A stretch of DNA of 53,018 nucleotides, taken from IMG/VR virus record IMGVR_UViG_3300009184_002991, positions 1 to 53,018 of that record, one strand, 5' to 3'. The notes below the pieces were generated by a model. The model had not been told where the DNA came from. It saw only the letters and a list, made by a program, of their open reading frames with translations, and made no database searches. Of this stretch, positions 19,029 through 28,550 are shown one piece after another. This DNA comes from a virus. The position numbers were made by a program, and so were the translations under genes. Numbering within the stretch: position 1 is the first letter of the stretch; each line of letters starts with the position of its first letter.

Positions 19029-22000
19029 TTGGCAAGGAAGATAATAAAACAAACAGCTTCTTTTGGAGTCCTGAGAGCAAACCCAAGAATATCTGGGAAT
19101 GTAAAAATTACAGTAGATTCTAATAGCGATATATGGTTAAATTCCATAGATTCTAATCCGGAAATGTCAAATCGTGCCTATAAGGCATTTAGAATTACAA
19201 CCGAATCAACTTTTGATAAAGATTTATATAATTTCTTTAATAAAGGTAAAACACCTCCTCAATTTGTTTTTGGGCTAGTCGGAGAAGATTCCCCTGTACA
19301 GAATCAGTTAAACGATCTTTCGTCAGTTTATAATTTTACTTATAGCTCTGGAGTTAGTCCTTTAATATCTGATAGTTATCCTGAGGATTTTTCCTACCTT
19401 TCACCACTGTGGCTAGGTAACGATCTTCCTGATTATTTTGTAATATTCAAAGTTAATGATCCTATAGATTACTCGTACCAGGTGCCAGTAACAATATTGG
19501 AAGTTGGTAAAAATTATAAAGTACTACAGGATCCAGCAGTTAATGTTAATTCTGTAGGATATACTCCCTATCAAGTGTCTAGTGGATCTTCTACTTATAC
19601 AGACGGACAAGTTTTTACCGCTACAGTAACGACGTTTAATATTTTACAAGGTCAAGGATCAGTTATATTGCTTGATCCTTTATATAATTTATCAAACGTA
19701 GAGAATTCTTCTGATCATTTCTACGATAAAATATTACCAAAATCAACAGCAGTTGCAACTTTCGATTTAACAGAAAATTCTAATATAGGTAAGTATTTAA
19801 GAAAAATAAAAAATGCCTCAGGATTTAGTGAAAGCTTAATCGATGTTAGATTTGAGGAGGGACAGCTTACAACATTTAATGGGGTAAATTATCAATATGG
19901 GGTTTTTGATAAAAAAGGGGATTACCTTTTAGACTATTATCAAAATCCAGAAACACAGATAGCTTTTGAAGATTTTATAACTAATGGATTTAGATCTAAT
20001 GGTATAATAAGCTGTAAATTACTAAATCTCGAATTTCTATTTAGTGACGTAGAGGCTAAAGATTATACAATCAATAGATACTTTGGTCTTTATGTCAATG
20101 CTGCTGAAATGGCTAGCTTTAAACTTGATGGAGATGCTCTATATAAAAGCTCAGGGAATTCTGGTAATACACCAGTACCTCAAAGAAATGATAAGGGATA
20201 TTTTTATCAAGATACTAAATACTACCAATACAACGATAACGGTGTTAGACTTTACACGGATCCTAACTATATCTCAGGTGTTTTACCTAGCTCTTATGAT
20301 GTAAATGTTTTAGAATCAACTAAATTATTTTGGATAAAGGATAAAAATGGAGACTTCCATTCTTTAAAAAGATCTGATAGCTATTCTGTATCCCCTCAAT
20401 CTAATGGAGCAGATTACGGATTAAATGGCACTGAAAATGAAATAGTTATACAGGATACTGCTATAGACATTTCTCTTCTTACCGGGAAAGACGACGACAC
20501 AAAGAAACAATACATAGGGGCAACTACTGGAGATAAAGGTAGAGGATATTCAGTAATAAGAATAGGAAAAAGCTTAGTTTCGAGTTACGAAGATTGTTTT
20601 GTTTTCTATAATCCATTAGGATTTTATGGTAATCCTGGCGGTAAATATGACTTAATAAAGGCATCCGATTTATCTTCTGTTGTAGATGAATGGGTACCTG
20701 GCAGCTATTATTCTCAGGACGGAGCTTATTATTATAATCCAGATGGTACACCAGAGGATGTAGCTAAATCTTTAGCAGGTGTATTTAATAGTTTTAACTA
20801 CAATTCGTTTGAAGCTTTTAATAGCGGTGATGAGCTAGTAATAAGAACAAGAGCGACAGGAACACAAGAAAATACTAAATACTATTTTGACTTTTTTCAA
20901 GATTTTACTAATTCTCAAAGAATGCCTAACTCAAGGAGAGGAATAGTTTTTATTAATGAAAAAGATGTATGTGATATAAACAAAAGACAATCTTTCTTAG
21001 GTGGATCTAATTATTCTAATACAAGAGTTAAAGTAAAAATAGAAGACGCAAACAAAATAGAGGTTGGTAAAACTTTTATTGAGACTGTAAGAAATACTTC
21101 AACAGATACTTATAGTGGACTTCCAGAATATTCAAATAAGTCAGCATCTGTAGTAGTAGGAAAATATAGATTTATAGATCAGTATGCAAAAGATGAGAAT
21201 GGAACAATTATAGGACTTAAGGATTTTGAAACCCATGCTACTTTAGAAATTGCTAATTTTACTGAAAGTATTTCGTTTGGCTCTTCAAGTAAGATATCAG
21301 CCTTTAATACATTTGATGTTAAATTAGGTATTTTCTCTTTCTATGGATTAAGAGAACTTGATATGGACTTCTGGTCTAGCCAATATGGTTATACCCCAAC
21401 ACAAGAATATTATAAATATTTAGATATTCAGCCAGAGGGAGTTACTAAAATAATCCCAGGGAAATCTTACTTTGTTTCTTCTGGTGCAGAAATATCCTAT
21501 GATATTTATAGCTCAATATCAGGACCTACTTTTTTTGAAGGTGTTGCTGGTGCTGATTCATATACACTTATAACTTCATCAACTGGAGCTGAATCTAATG
21601 TTTTTCCTACGCTGAATTCTAGAGGTAATATCACATCAGGAGTAACAGTTTCTAATTTTGATAATGCTTTCTATCCTGACCTAGATGCTTTCCCTGGATT
21701 TTACGGAATACAAGCTCTTAAATTTATTAATAATCAAATAGGCATAGATACAAAATATCAGCAGTTAAATTTTGGTAAACTTGATTCAGAGTATGATTAC
21801 ACTCAAGATAATTATAATCCAGATTATGCTATAAATAGTAGAGTAAGTCCATATATTACTAAATGGGTTTACAGAGGGGGAACAGATATTAGAGGTAATG
21901 GATATAGACTAAACTCAAACGTGGCTTTTAGTCCTCTTAATTTTTCTCCTAGCTTTTTTAGAAGAACTCAAGATCCTCAGTATTTTACTCACGAATGGTA

Positions 22001-24638
22001 TCAATTACAAAAGCCACCTTACTCTTTACCTGAGGAAAATTTACATAAAGATAAAAGCTATTTAGCGGGTGAAATAAATCTAAATAACATCTATGACGGT
22101 AATCCCTCATTGAAAGATTATTTCTTGGATTACTTTTCTATAGAAGGAGAGGACTTTGTTAATTACTATACAGGTAGTACTACTATAGAAAATATAGATC
22201 TAACGGAGAGATATACAGTTTTTAATTTTAATTCAGGGAATGGCTTTTCCGAAACAATATTTAGAGGAGCTAAAGCTAGAATAAAAAGAACTTTTACTGA
22301 TTATGCACAAGGTGAATCTATAAAATATGTGAACGATGATAGATTTTATGAAAACTATAAATTCTCATGTGTTATTATACCTGTTGAAAACATAAAGAAC
22401 GAAATACAAGCTCCTATTAAAATAGAGATAGTAGAGAATCGTACTTTTAAAAATATAACATTTGTAGTTAAGGTACTCATAGATGATATGAGAGCTTTAA
22501 ATTTTGAAGAGATTAGTCCGGATAAACAATATCTTGATCTCGATTATTTTTTACTATATTCTTTAAAAGATAAATTAGATAAACAATTATCACCAATAGC
22601 ATCATCACCATCGTGGCTTCCTAGCTCTTTCATAGAATTACCTAAGGTTGGTGATATTAAATTATCTTCAGCATTAAATGTTACATCTGTACCTAATCAG
22701 CAGGGATTATTCTCTGCTGTAAATAATAGTACTGCTGGGCAGCAAGGAATAATATATTCTATAAATAACGCGGAATACGAATCAGATTTAAGAGATGAAA
22801 TTAATTTTACATATCTTCCTTCTGCTGTTCCTACCTCTGGTAGTTCTATAGGTCCTGGATCTTTTTATGGATTAGTAGGGGTTACGGGTACAACTGGAGG
22901 ATACACATTACCATTCCCTACTGGAGTAGGCCAGAATTTTATAAACTTTACTAACACAGATACATTCTACTTCTTTAATTTTAATGACATAGGATTGCCT
23001 GGACCTTTAAATGTACCTACTCTTGCTAATTATAATACTGTTTCTAATGTACCTGTATATCAAAGAGAAGGCGGAAAAGGATATTGGAGTAAGATACTGG
23101 AAAAAATATCTTTCGCTAATTTATCATATTGGGTAAATACAGGATATCCTTACATAGAATATAAATCCTATGTTTGGAACGAAACTACTAAGACCACTGA
23201 TTTATTAAATGATCAGTTTGTTATTGAATTTTTACAGCCATCTGCTTTTGAGCAAAATACTATATTAGTAACGGATGAGGTAAAAAATAAGCCTCAAGAA
23301 TTTTCAGGATCTAATGTGGGATACAGTGTTTCTGAAGTTGCTGGTCAAACAGAACTTTATAGATATAGTGGAGAATATGTTCCTAGCTTTAGAGAGATAC
23401 TAAAATTTGAAAATGTCAAATATGACGGACCTTTATGGACTGTACCTGATTACTATACTTTCGTTGTTAAAGTAGTAGATAAGCAGGTATCTTCTATTAA
23501 TTATGATCTAGGATCAACACATTGTTATGAGATAAACGGGGTAATACAAAATAAAATAACTCTAGTAAAAGGAATAACATATTATTTTAATCTTAGTGAT
23601 TCATCTAATTTAGGTAATCAAATATACTTCTCAGAAAGCAATATAGGAGATAACCTTTCAAATGATGGAATTACACAGGGATATACTCTTTTTGGAACTC
23701 CTGGAACTCCTGGATCATATGTTCAGTTTGACGTTCCTTATGATTTACCATCTACTGTTTATTATGTTTCTAATGGAGACAAATACATGGGTAATGCTAT
23801 TAAGTCTATAGATCCTATAGAATATTCTTACTGTTCATTTGGGCCTTATAGGGATGGCTTTGGTAAGGTTAAAAATGTAAACTATTATAAATATTCAAAT
23901 CAATGGATATACGGGATAGGAAAGAATTCTCCTTACAATCCAATTTATAACTTAATAAATGAAACTCCGGTAGACAAGAGGGATCTTTCTTTATTTGAAA
24001 GCTCTTGGGACCCAGGATTTTATAGACAATACACTTCACCTTCGGCATATACGAGTTTGCCCGGAACTAGAAGTATGAAAGAAGAAAAATCTTTCTTTGG
24101 AAGTAAAGTAATGCAAACCCCTGATACTATAAATTCTCAAAAGCAGATAGTTTACCCTAATTCTTTAAAGGATGTTCTAGATCTTAATTACAACAATTAT
24201 CCTAACTATGAGATATTATGGGAAAATACTCCTACTGAAATTAAAGGGGTTTTGTTAATGGATAGGATGATAACTAGATATTTCCTTGAAAACGGAGGTA
24301 AACAAACTTTCGATGAATTTATAATACCTGAATTTGGATTTGGTTCATTAACAGATGTTAACGATGACTTTACTGAATATATGAGGTTAAATGTTATTCC
24401 TATATTCCAATCTAAGAATAACGGATCATATCTAAAGAAAGTCCCAGTAGCAAATCCTGCATCGCTTACTCCAATAGAAGGTAATTTACAAGATTACCAA
24501 AAATTAATAAATGGATATTACCCTTCACAAGATATTAGATACACCAAAGTAAATGAGCTAAGATATGAATTTAGGATTCCTAAGGATCCTTCTTTCAATT
24601 ATTCCTTAGCATTTTCTATACAAATAGGAAAAATTTAA
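19029..24638 (+). CDS. Giant virion structural protein, unknown family
   Basis: 1,869 residues with a TTG start (TTG GCA AGG AAG), nine bases after the preceding stop; no ATG fits near the 5' end. The protein is rich in Tyr, Asn, Ser, Gly and Asp throughout, without long hydrophobic or heptad segments, as expected of an extended beta-structured fibre or baseplate protein. I see no enzymatic motif or clear repeat. A short gap with a promoter-like element follows, so this probably ends the operon that starts at 12.38 kb. Structural role is inferred from size, composition and neighbours only. Confidence 0.45.
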   Translation: MARKIIKQTASFGVLRANPRISGNVKITVDSNSDIWLNSIDSNPEMSNRAYKAFRITTESTFDKDLYNFFNKGKTPPQFVFGLVGEDSPVQNQLNDLSSVYNFTYSSGVSPLISDSYPEDFSYLSPLWLGNDLPDYFVIFKVNDPIDYSYQVPVTILEVGKNYKVLQDPAVNVNSVGYTPYQVSSGSSTYTDGQVFTATVTTFNILQGQGSVILLDPLYNLSNVENSSDHFYDKILPKSTAVATFDLTENSNIGKYLRKIKNASGFSESLIDVRFEEGQLTTFNGVNYQYGVFDKKGDYLLDYYQNPETQIAFEDFITNGFRSNGIISCKLLNLEFLFSDVEAKDYTINRYFGLYVNAAEMASFKLDGDALYKSSGNSGNTPVPQRNDKGYFYQDTKYYQYNDNGVRLYTDPNYISGVLPSSYDVNVLESTKLFWIKDKNGDFHSLKRSDSYSVSPQSNGADYGLNGTENEIVIQDTAIDISLLTGKDDDTKKQYIGATTGDKGRGYSVIRIGKSLVSSYEDCFVFYNPLGFYGNPGGKYDLIKASDLSSVVDEWVPGSYYSQDGAYYYNPDGTPEDVAKSLAGVFNSFNYNSFEAFNSGDELVIRTRATGTQENTKYYFDFFQDFTNSQRMPNSRRGIVFINEKDVCDINKRQSFLGGSNYSNTRVKVKIEDANKIEVGKTFIETVRNTSTDTYSGLPEYSNKSASVVVGKYRFIDQYAKDENGTIIGLKDFETHATLEIANFTESISFGSSSKISAFNTFDVKLGIFSFYGLRELDMDFWSSQYGYTPTQEYYKYLDIQPEGVTKIIPGKSYFVSSGAEISYDIYSSISGPTFFEGVAGADSYTLITSSTGAESNVFPTLNSRGNITSGVTVSNFDNAFYPDLDAFPGFYGIQALKFINNQIGIDTKYQQLNFGKLDSEYDYTQDNYNPDYAINSRVSPYITKWVYRGGTDIRGNGYRLNSNVAFSPLNFSPSFFRRTQDPQYFTHEWYQLQKPPYSLPEENLHKDKSYLAGEINLNNIYDGNPSLKDYFLDYFSIEGEDFVNYYTGSTTIENIDLTERYTVFNFNSGNGFSETIFRGAKARIKRTFTDYAQGESIKYVNDDRFYENYKFSCVIIPVENIKNEIQAPIKIEIVENRTFKNITFVVKVLIDDMRALNFEEISPDKQYLDLDYFLLYSLKDKLDKQLSPIASSPSWLPSSFIELPKVGDIKLSSALNVTSVPNQQGLFSAVNNSTAGQQGIIYSINNAEYESDLRDEINFTYLPSAVPTSGSSIGPGSFYGLVGVTGTTGGYTLPFPTGVGQNFINFTNTDTFYFFNFNDIGLPGPLNVPTLANYNTVSNVPVYQREGGKGYWSKILEKISFANLSYWVNTGYPYIEYKSYVWNETTKTTDLLNDQFVIEFLQPSAFEQNTILVTDEVKNKPQEFSGSNVGYSVSEVAGQTELYRYSGEYVPSFREILKFENVKYDGPLWTVPDYYTFVVKVVDKQVSSINYDLGSTHCYEINGVIQNKITLVKGITYYFNLSDSSNLGNQIYFSESNIGDNLSNDGITQGYTLFGTPGTPGSYVQFDVPYDLPSTVYYVSNGDKYMGNAIKSIDPIEYSYCSFGPYRDGFGKVKNVNYYKYSNQWIYGIGKNSPYNPIYNLINETPVDKRDLSLFESSWDPGFYRQYTSPSAYTSLPGTRSMKEEKSFFGSKVMQTPDTINSQKQIVYPNSLKDVLDLNYNNYPNYEILWENTPTEIKGVLLMDRMITRYFLENGGKQTFDEFIIPEFGFGSLTDVNDDFTEYMRLNVIPIFQSKNNGSYLKKVPVANPASLTPIEGNLQDYQKLINGYYPSQDIRYTKVNELRYEFRIPKDPSFNYSLAFSIQIGKI

Positions 24639-24653
24639 TGAGGAGTGAATTTT

Positions 24654-24666
24654 TGATATATAATAG
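24654..24666 (+). promoter_or_regulatory. TGATATATAATAG promoter-like element
   Basis: In the 42-base gap before ATG 24681, with 17 bases from the TATATAA to the start codon. The same 13 bases occur before the other collagen-like fibre gene at 51,349, which supports a shared promoter for the two fibres. Confidence 0.5.
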
Positions 24667-24680
24667 AACTATAACTAGAG

Positions 24681-27536
24681 ATGCCACAGATTAACATATT
24701 AAACGTACTCCAAGGAGATAATCAATCGACAATAGTTGATAAACTCAACTATAACTTTGATCAGATCCTAAGCGCAGGAGGAGGTCCTCAAGGACAAAGA
24801 GGTATTGATGGACCAACAGGACCTATTGGACCACAAGGACCAATAGGAGTACAGGGATCACAAGGACCTTCAGGTACGAAATGGTTCGTACAAGAAACAT
24901 CTCCTGCTTCCGGAGGTATTACTGGATCTAATCCTTGGCAATTTCCTACACTTGGAGATTATTGGATGGATCCGGATTCAGCAAATCAGGACATATACGT
25001 TTTTACTGCAACAGGATGGACTAACACAGGATACGGATTATCCTCTGGCGATTTATTTCAGAAAGTTACTCCTATTAATGTTAGTGGAGGTGGAACAGGA
25101 CAAGGTATATTAATATCAGGAACAGCTTCTAACCAGTCCCTAGTTTTATCTGATAACTCTGTTACAGAGTATACTCCTGGTGGATCTGGTATACCGAACA
25201 TCAATTACGAAAATGCAAAATTAAAAATTGCAACTGAAAACTCAAGAACTAAGATATTAAGTTTCGGTAGAGCAGATTTTGATCTTACAACGAGTGGATC
25301 GGGAACAACAGGGAATCAAAGAAATCCTTCCATAGATTGGGATTCTTCAGCTTCTGGATCTAGTTATTATGATATCTCTTTTAGAAATCCAGGGGGAGAA
25401 ATTACGATTTCATCTTTAGCGGCTACATCTTCTGGTGGTGTTAATATACTTGCAAAGGGAGATATTGTCAATCTATCTTATGAATCCGATGTTAGACTAA
25501 GTACTTCTTCTGTTTTTAAAGGTACTTTTGTAAATGCTGCATCTAAAGGCGGATTCTTAGAATTTAATCCTACGGGTCCTTCAAATCAACAATTTGCTCC
25601 ACTATTTGCAACAGTCAACGGCTTAGGTATAGGCTTAGGAACGGGACAATTCCTACAATCGGGTGATAGTTCCAGGAGATTAGCAGTGTACGGAAACGTA
25701 AGTATTTCTAAGACCGTATCTAAACACACTGGAGCAATATTTACAGGAGATGCTTTAGCCCCGCTAAATAATAATAAAGGCGTTTTATTCGTTGAAGGAT
25801 ACGGAGCTTTTGGAAACGGTGATCCTAGATACACACAATCAGGAACTCCTTTCGCTACAACTGGACCAGCAGAAGCACAAGGAAGATTTCCACAGCTTTG
25901 GGTTACTTCACCTAACTACGGTCCAGGCTTACAAATAAAAACATTAGGAAATTCCACATATACATCGCGTACTGTTATAGGTGATGGTGTATTTGATTAT
26001 AATGCAGCAGGTGGTTTAAACGGGGTTGCTGGTACGGGATCTGATATCACTCAAGAATTTTATGTAAGTTCACATAATTTTGCTGCTAATGCCCCTATAA
26101 TGAGCTATCAGCATAAGGTTTCTGATGCTTCTAATACAACCGGAAGTGCACCGGTATTTGCTATAACTACATACTCTAATTCCGGTGTTTATAATAACAA
26201 TACATCGGTACAGAAGACAGTAATACAAACTAGAAATTCCAATTCTTCATTAATATTACAAGCTAATTCTACAGGACAGCCTGATCTTAATAATGTTTCA
26301 TTAGGAGCAAGAGGAAATTCTATGGTTTCCGTTTATGGTGGTCCTACAGGAGCTACTATAGCATATGGTACAGTATCTATTGGATACACGTCTAATTCTT
26401 TCAAAGGAACTACTGGCTCTATAAGTACAATAGGAAATTTCGATCAATTATTTGGATTACCTTCGTCGCTTAAGCCACAAATTTACCCGAATCATGCTCT
26501 TAGCATTGGTGGGGTTCAGACAATAGGAACTACAGATCCTAATTCTTTATTTACTTCATCCAACAACCAAGTGAGTTCGGTTGGTGCAGCTTCTATGCTA
26601 AAGATTCATAGGAATTTAAGTACAACTTACACTACTACTGGTACTGGTACTTATATAGGATCAGCTAAAGGGGTCAATCCTATAAATAACAATTATCCAA
26701 ACGGATTAGAAATAACTTCATATATACCGAATTCTCATAGTGCATCATCTGTGTCAGGTAATAGATCGGTAGCTTTAGCCATAGGTGCGGCAACTAGTGT
26801 TGCTAGCTCTACTGGAGCTAAGCTATACGCTAACACCACAGGTTTCTTTGTTTCTGATACTGGCGAGAGTGTTTCTATAGGTACAGCTCCAGATTACAGT
26901 ACTGCATTAAATGTATCTGGTGCAGCTGGGGATTCTGCTATTAAAGCTAAAGGAGATGTTACTATTACTGGAAGTATTAATACAACAGGGGCAACCGGGG
27001 AAATAAAAGCAGTAGGAATAGTTAGAACCGATGAAGATTTTACAACTGGAACTGACACACCAGGATGGACAGATATTGTTCTAGTAAATAGTGATCTTGC
27101 ATACTCAATAGGAGGTAACCCATATAAGCCTAATTGTACACTTAACGGAGCTAAAGTATTATCATATAAAGTAATAGGAAAAACAGTCTATTTAAGTTTT
27201 AATATAACAAGTACGAACACCAGCGACGCAAACATAGGAGCTTTTTATTTAAAACTACCGACTGCAATAAATCCTGAGGTTGTAAAGAGTATATCTAGAT
27301 TTATTGGTAACGGATTTTACAATAACCAGGCAAACCCCAGTAATGGTGTTGGAACTAGCAGTCCCTTAGGTAGGAGCGGTATCATCTTAACATTAACATC
27401 GGGAAGTGCTATAGGTGGTACTGCGCCAACCAGTAATTACTTTTTATCTATGATTCCCCCCACGTATAATAATTTTGATTGTGCTGGCTCTAATAATGTT
27501 ACACTAAAAGGAACAATTTATTACGAATTACCTTAA
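24681..27536 (+). CDS. Tail fibre protein with collagen-like segment
   Basis: 951 residues, ATG 24681. The first ~33 residues (PQINILNVLQGDNQSTIVDKLNYNFDQIL) look like an anchor. Gly-X-Y triplets follow at about 34-68 (GGPQGQRGIDGPTGPIGPQG and on), a short collagen-like triple-helical stretch common in phage fibres. Beyond it come a WFVQETSPASGG segment, a Trp-rich patch and a long beta-rich, Gly/Ser/Thr-rich region. The last ~130 residues (GWTDIVLVNSDLAYSIGG ... YKVIGKTVYLSFNI ... GTIYYELP) resemble a C-terminal receptor-binding jelly-roll-like head. It has its own promoter-like element and starts a new unit with the genes that follow. Fibre role is well supported; exact fibre unknown. Confidence 0.65.
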   Translation: MPQINILNVLQGDNQSTIVDKLNYNFDQILSAGGGPQGQRGIDGPTGPIGPQGPIGVQGSQGPSGTKWFVQETSPASGGITGSNPWQFPTLGDYWMDPDSANQDIYVFTATGWTNTGYGLSSGDLFQKVTPINVSGGGTGQGILISGTASNQSLVLSDNSVTEYTPGGSGIPNINYENAKLKIATENSRTKILSFGRADFDLTTSGSGTTGNQRNPSIDWDSSASGSSYYDISFRNPGGEITISSLAATSSGGVNILAKGDIVNLSYESDVRLSTSSVFKGTFVNAASKGGFLEFNPTGPSNQQFAPLFATVNGLGIGLGTGQFLQSGDSSRRLAVYGNVSISKTVSKHTGAIFTGDALAPLNNNKGVLFVEGYGAFGNGDPRYTQSGTPFATTGPAEAQGRFPQLWVTSPNYGPGLQIKTLGNSTYTSRTVIGDGVFDYNAAGGLNGVAGTGSDITQEFYVSSHNFAANAPIMSYQHKVSDASNTTGSAPVFAITTYSNSGVYNNNTSVQKTVIQTRNSNSSLILQANSTGQPDLNNVSLGARGNSMVSVYGGPTGATIAYGTVSIGYTSNSFKGTTGSISTIGNFDQLFGLPSSLKPQIYPNHALSIGGVQTIGTTDPNSLFTSSNNQVSSVGAASMLKIHRNLSTTYTTTGTGTYIGSAKGVNPINNNYPNGLEITSYIPNSHSASSVSGNRSVALAIGAATSVASSTGAKLYANTTGFFVSDTGESVSIGTAPDYSTALNVSGAAGDSAIKAKGDVTITGSINTTGATGEIKAVGIVRTDEDFTTGTDTPGWTDIVLVNSDLAYSIGGNPYKPNCTLNGAKVLSYKVIGKTVYLSFNITSTNTSDANIGAFYLKLPTAINPEVVKSISRFIGNGFYNNQANPSNGVGTSSPLGRSGIILTLTSGSAIGGTAPTSNYFLSMIPPTYNNFDCAGSNNVTLKGTIYYELP

Positions 27537-27538
27537 TC

Positions 27539-27751
27539 ATGGAGAAAAATAAAGACTGGTTCATAAACGAGTATTCTGAAATACACGATAATCTATCTAA
27601 GCTAGAAGTTGAAATAGATGAGCATATTAAAAATAAAATATATCTTTTAGATAAGGGAGAAGTTCTAGAAGAACTTAAGAAAAGAGCTCAGGGAGAAATT
27701 GAGAGACTAAATAAAACAAGAGAAAATGAAAGAAGAATCTTTAATCAGTAG
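27539..27751 (+). CDS. Small charged coiled-coil protein
   Basis: 70 residues, ATG two bases after the fibre stop. Almost entirely predicted alpha-helix with many Glu and Lys (LSKLEVEIDEHIKNKI, EVLEELKKRAQGEIERLNK). Its last 26 bases overlap the start of the next, membrane-anchored gene in another frame, which suggests translational coupling. No family recognised. It could be a fibre chaperone or belong with the downstream gene's function; both are guesses. Confidence 0.5.
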   Translation: MEKNKDWFINEYSEIHDNLSKLEVEIDEHIKNKIYLLDKGEVLEELKKRAQGEIERLNKTRENERRIFNQ

Positions 27752-28523
27752 AATTTTAAAAAGAAAAGATATAATCTTAGTTGGAATCATAGCTGTTATC
27801 CTATTAATGATGCTTAAGGAGTGTAATAACGCTTCTAATCTAAAAAAACAATTAGAGATCCAGGATATGAATTTGGATGCGTTAAACGACACTGTACGAC
27901 TCCAAAAGAATAAAGAAGGTGAAGACACTTACGTAAGAAAAACACTTCTTGCAACAAGAGATAATCTAGAGAAACTAAATAAGAATCTCGCTGACGAATT
28001 AAAAAAAGTTAAAGGACAGGTACTCGTTTTACAAAGCGTTGAGACTGTGATCAAAACAGATACGCAATATGTTAACAATTATCTCACTGTTTACGAGGAC
28101 GGAAGCTATAGTTTGGATTGGAAATTTGATTCAACATTTTCTGAAAATAACTACAGAAAATTCGCAGGAAATAGCTTCTTTAAAATAGATTCAATAACTC
28201 ATAAGGTAACTCCTGGAGCTACTAGAATAAATCAGGACGAATTAGGATTCTCATTTATAACTGGAATTAGAGAAAAAGATAAAGCATTGGAGATATTTGT
28301 AACACCAAAATATCCAGGAATGAAAATTACTGAGATAGAAGGAGCAATTATAGATCCTCACAAATCTGATGTTCTAAAAAGTATGTTTCCTGATAAGAAA
28401 TTTTCTTTTGGTCCATACGTAGGAGTTGGTATAGGATCAGGCTATGGAATAAACGGAAGTCCTATTACAGGAGCTATGTTTAATATTGGATTCTCCCTAC
28501 AGTATTCCTTGTTTAAATTTTAA
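27726..28523 (+). CDS. Membrane-anchored coiled-coil protein, spanin-like candidate
   Basis: 265 residues. A short basic N-terminus (KEESLISRILKRKD) precedes a single transmembrane segment at about 17-32 (IILVGIIAVILLMMLK). A coiled coil follows (NASNLKKQLEIQDMNLDALNDTVRLQ, LLATRDNLEKLNKNLADELKKVKG), then a ~130-residue mixed domain and a Gly-rich C-terminus (FSFGPYVGVGIGSGYGING) like an outer-membrane-strand or porin-type segment. An inner-membrane anchor plus periplasmic coiled coil plus distal beta domain is the layout of an i-spanin or single-molecule spanin (Rz-like) in a Gram-negative host. No endolysin or holin is seen beside it, so the call stays tentative. Confidence 0.4.
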   Translation: MKEESLISRILKRKDIILVGIIAVILLMMLKECNNASNLKKQLEIQDMNLDALNDTVRLQKNKEGEDTYVRKTLLATRDNLEKLNKNLADELKKVKGQVLVLQSVETVIKTDTQYVNNYLTVYEDGSYSLDWKFDSTFSENNYRKFAGNSFFKIDSITHKVTPGATRINQDELGFSFITGIREKDKALEIFVTPKYPGMKITEIEGAIIDPHKSDVLKSMFPDKKFSFGPYVGVGIGSGYGINGSPITGAMFNIGFSLQYSLFKF

Positions 28524-28549
28524 GGAGATATAATAAGGAATATATAAGG
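28524..28549 (+). promoter_or_regulatory. Two overlapping TATA-type promoter-like elements
   Basis: GGAGATATAATAAGG (28524-28538) and GGAATATATAAGG (28537-28549) lie between the stop at 28523 and ATG 28551. The first has 17 bases from its TATAATA to the start, as at other units. The second is directly against the start codon and would give an almost leaderless message; its AAGG could instead act in ribosome binding. Confidence 0.4.
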
Positions 28550-28550
28550 C

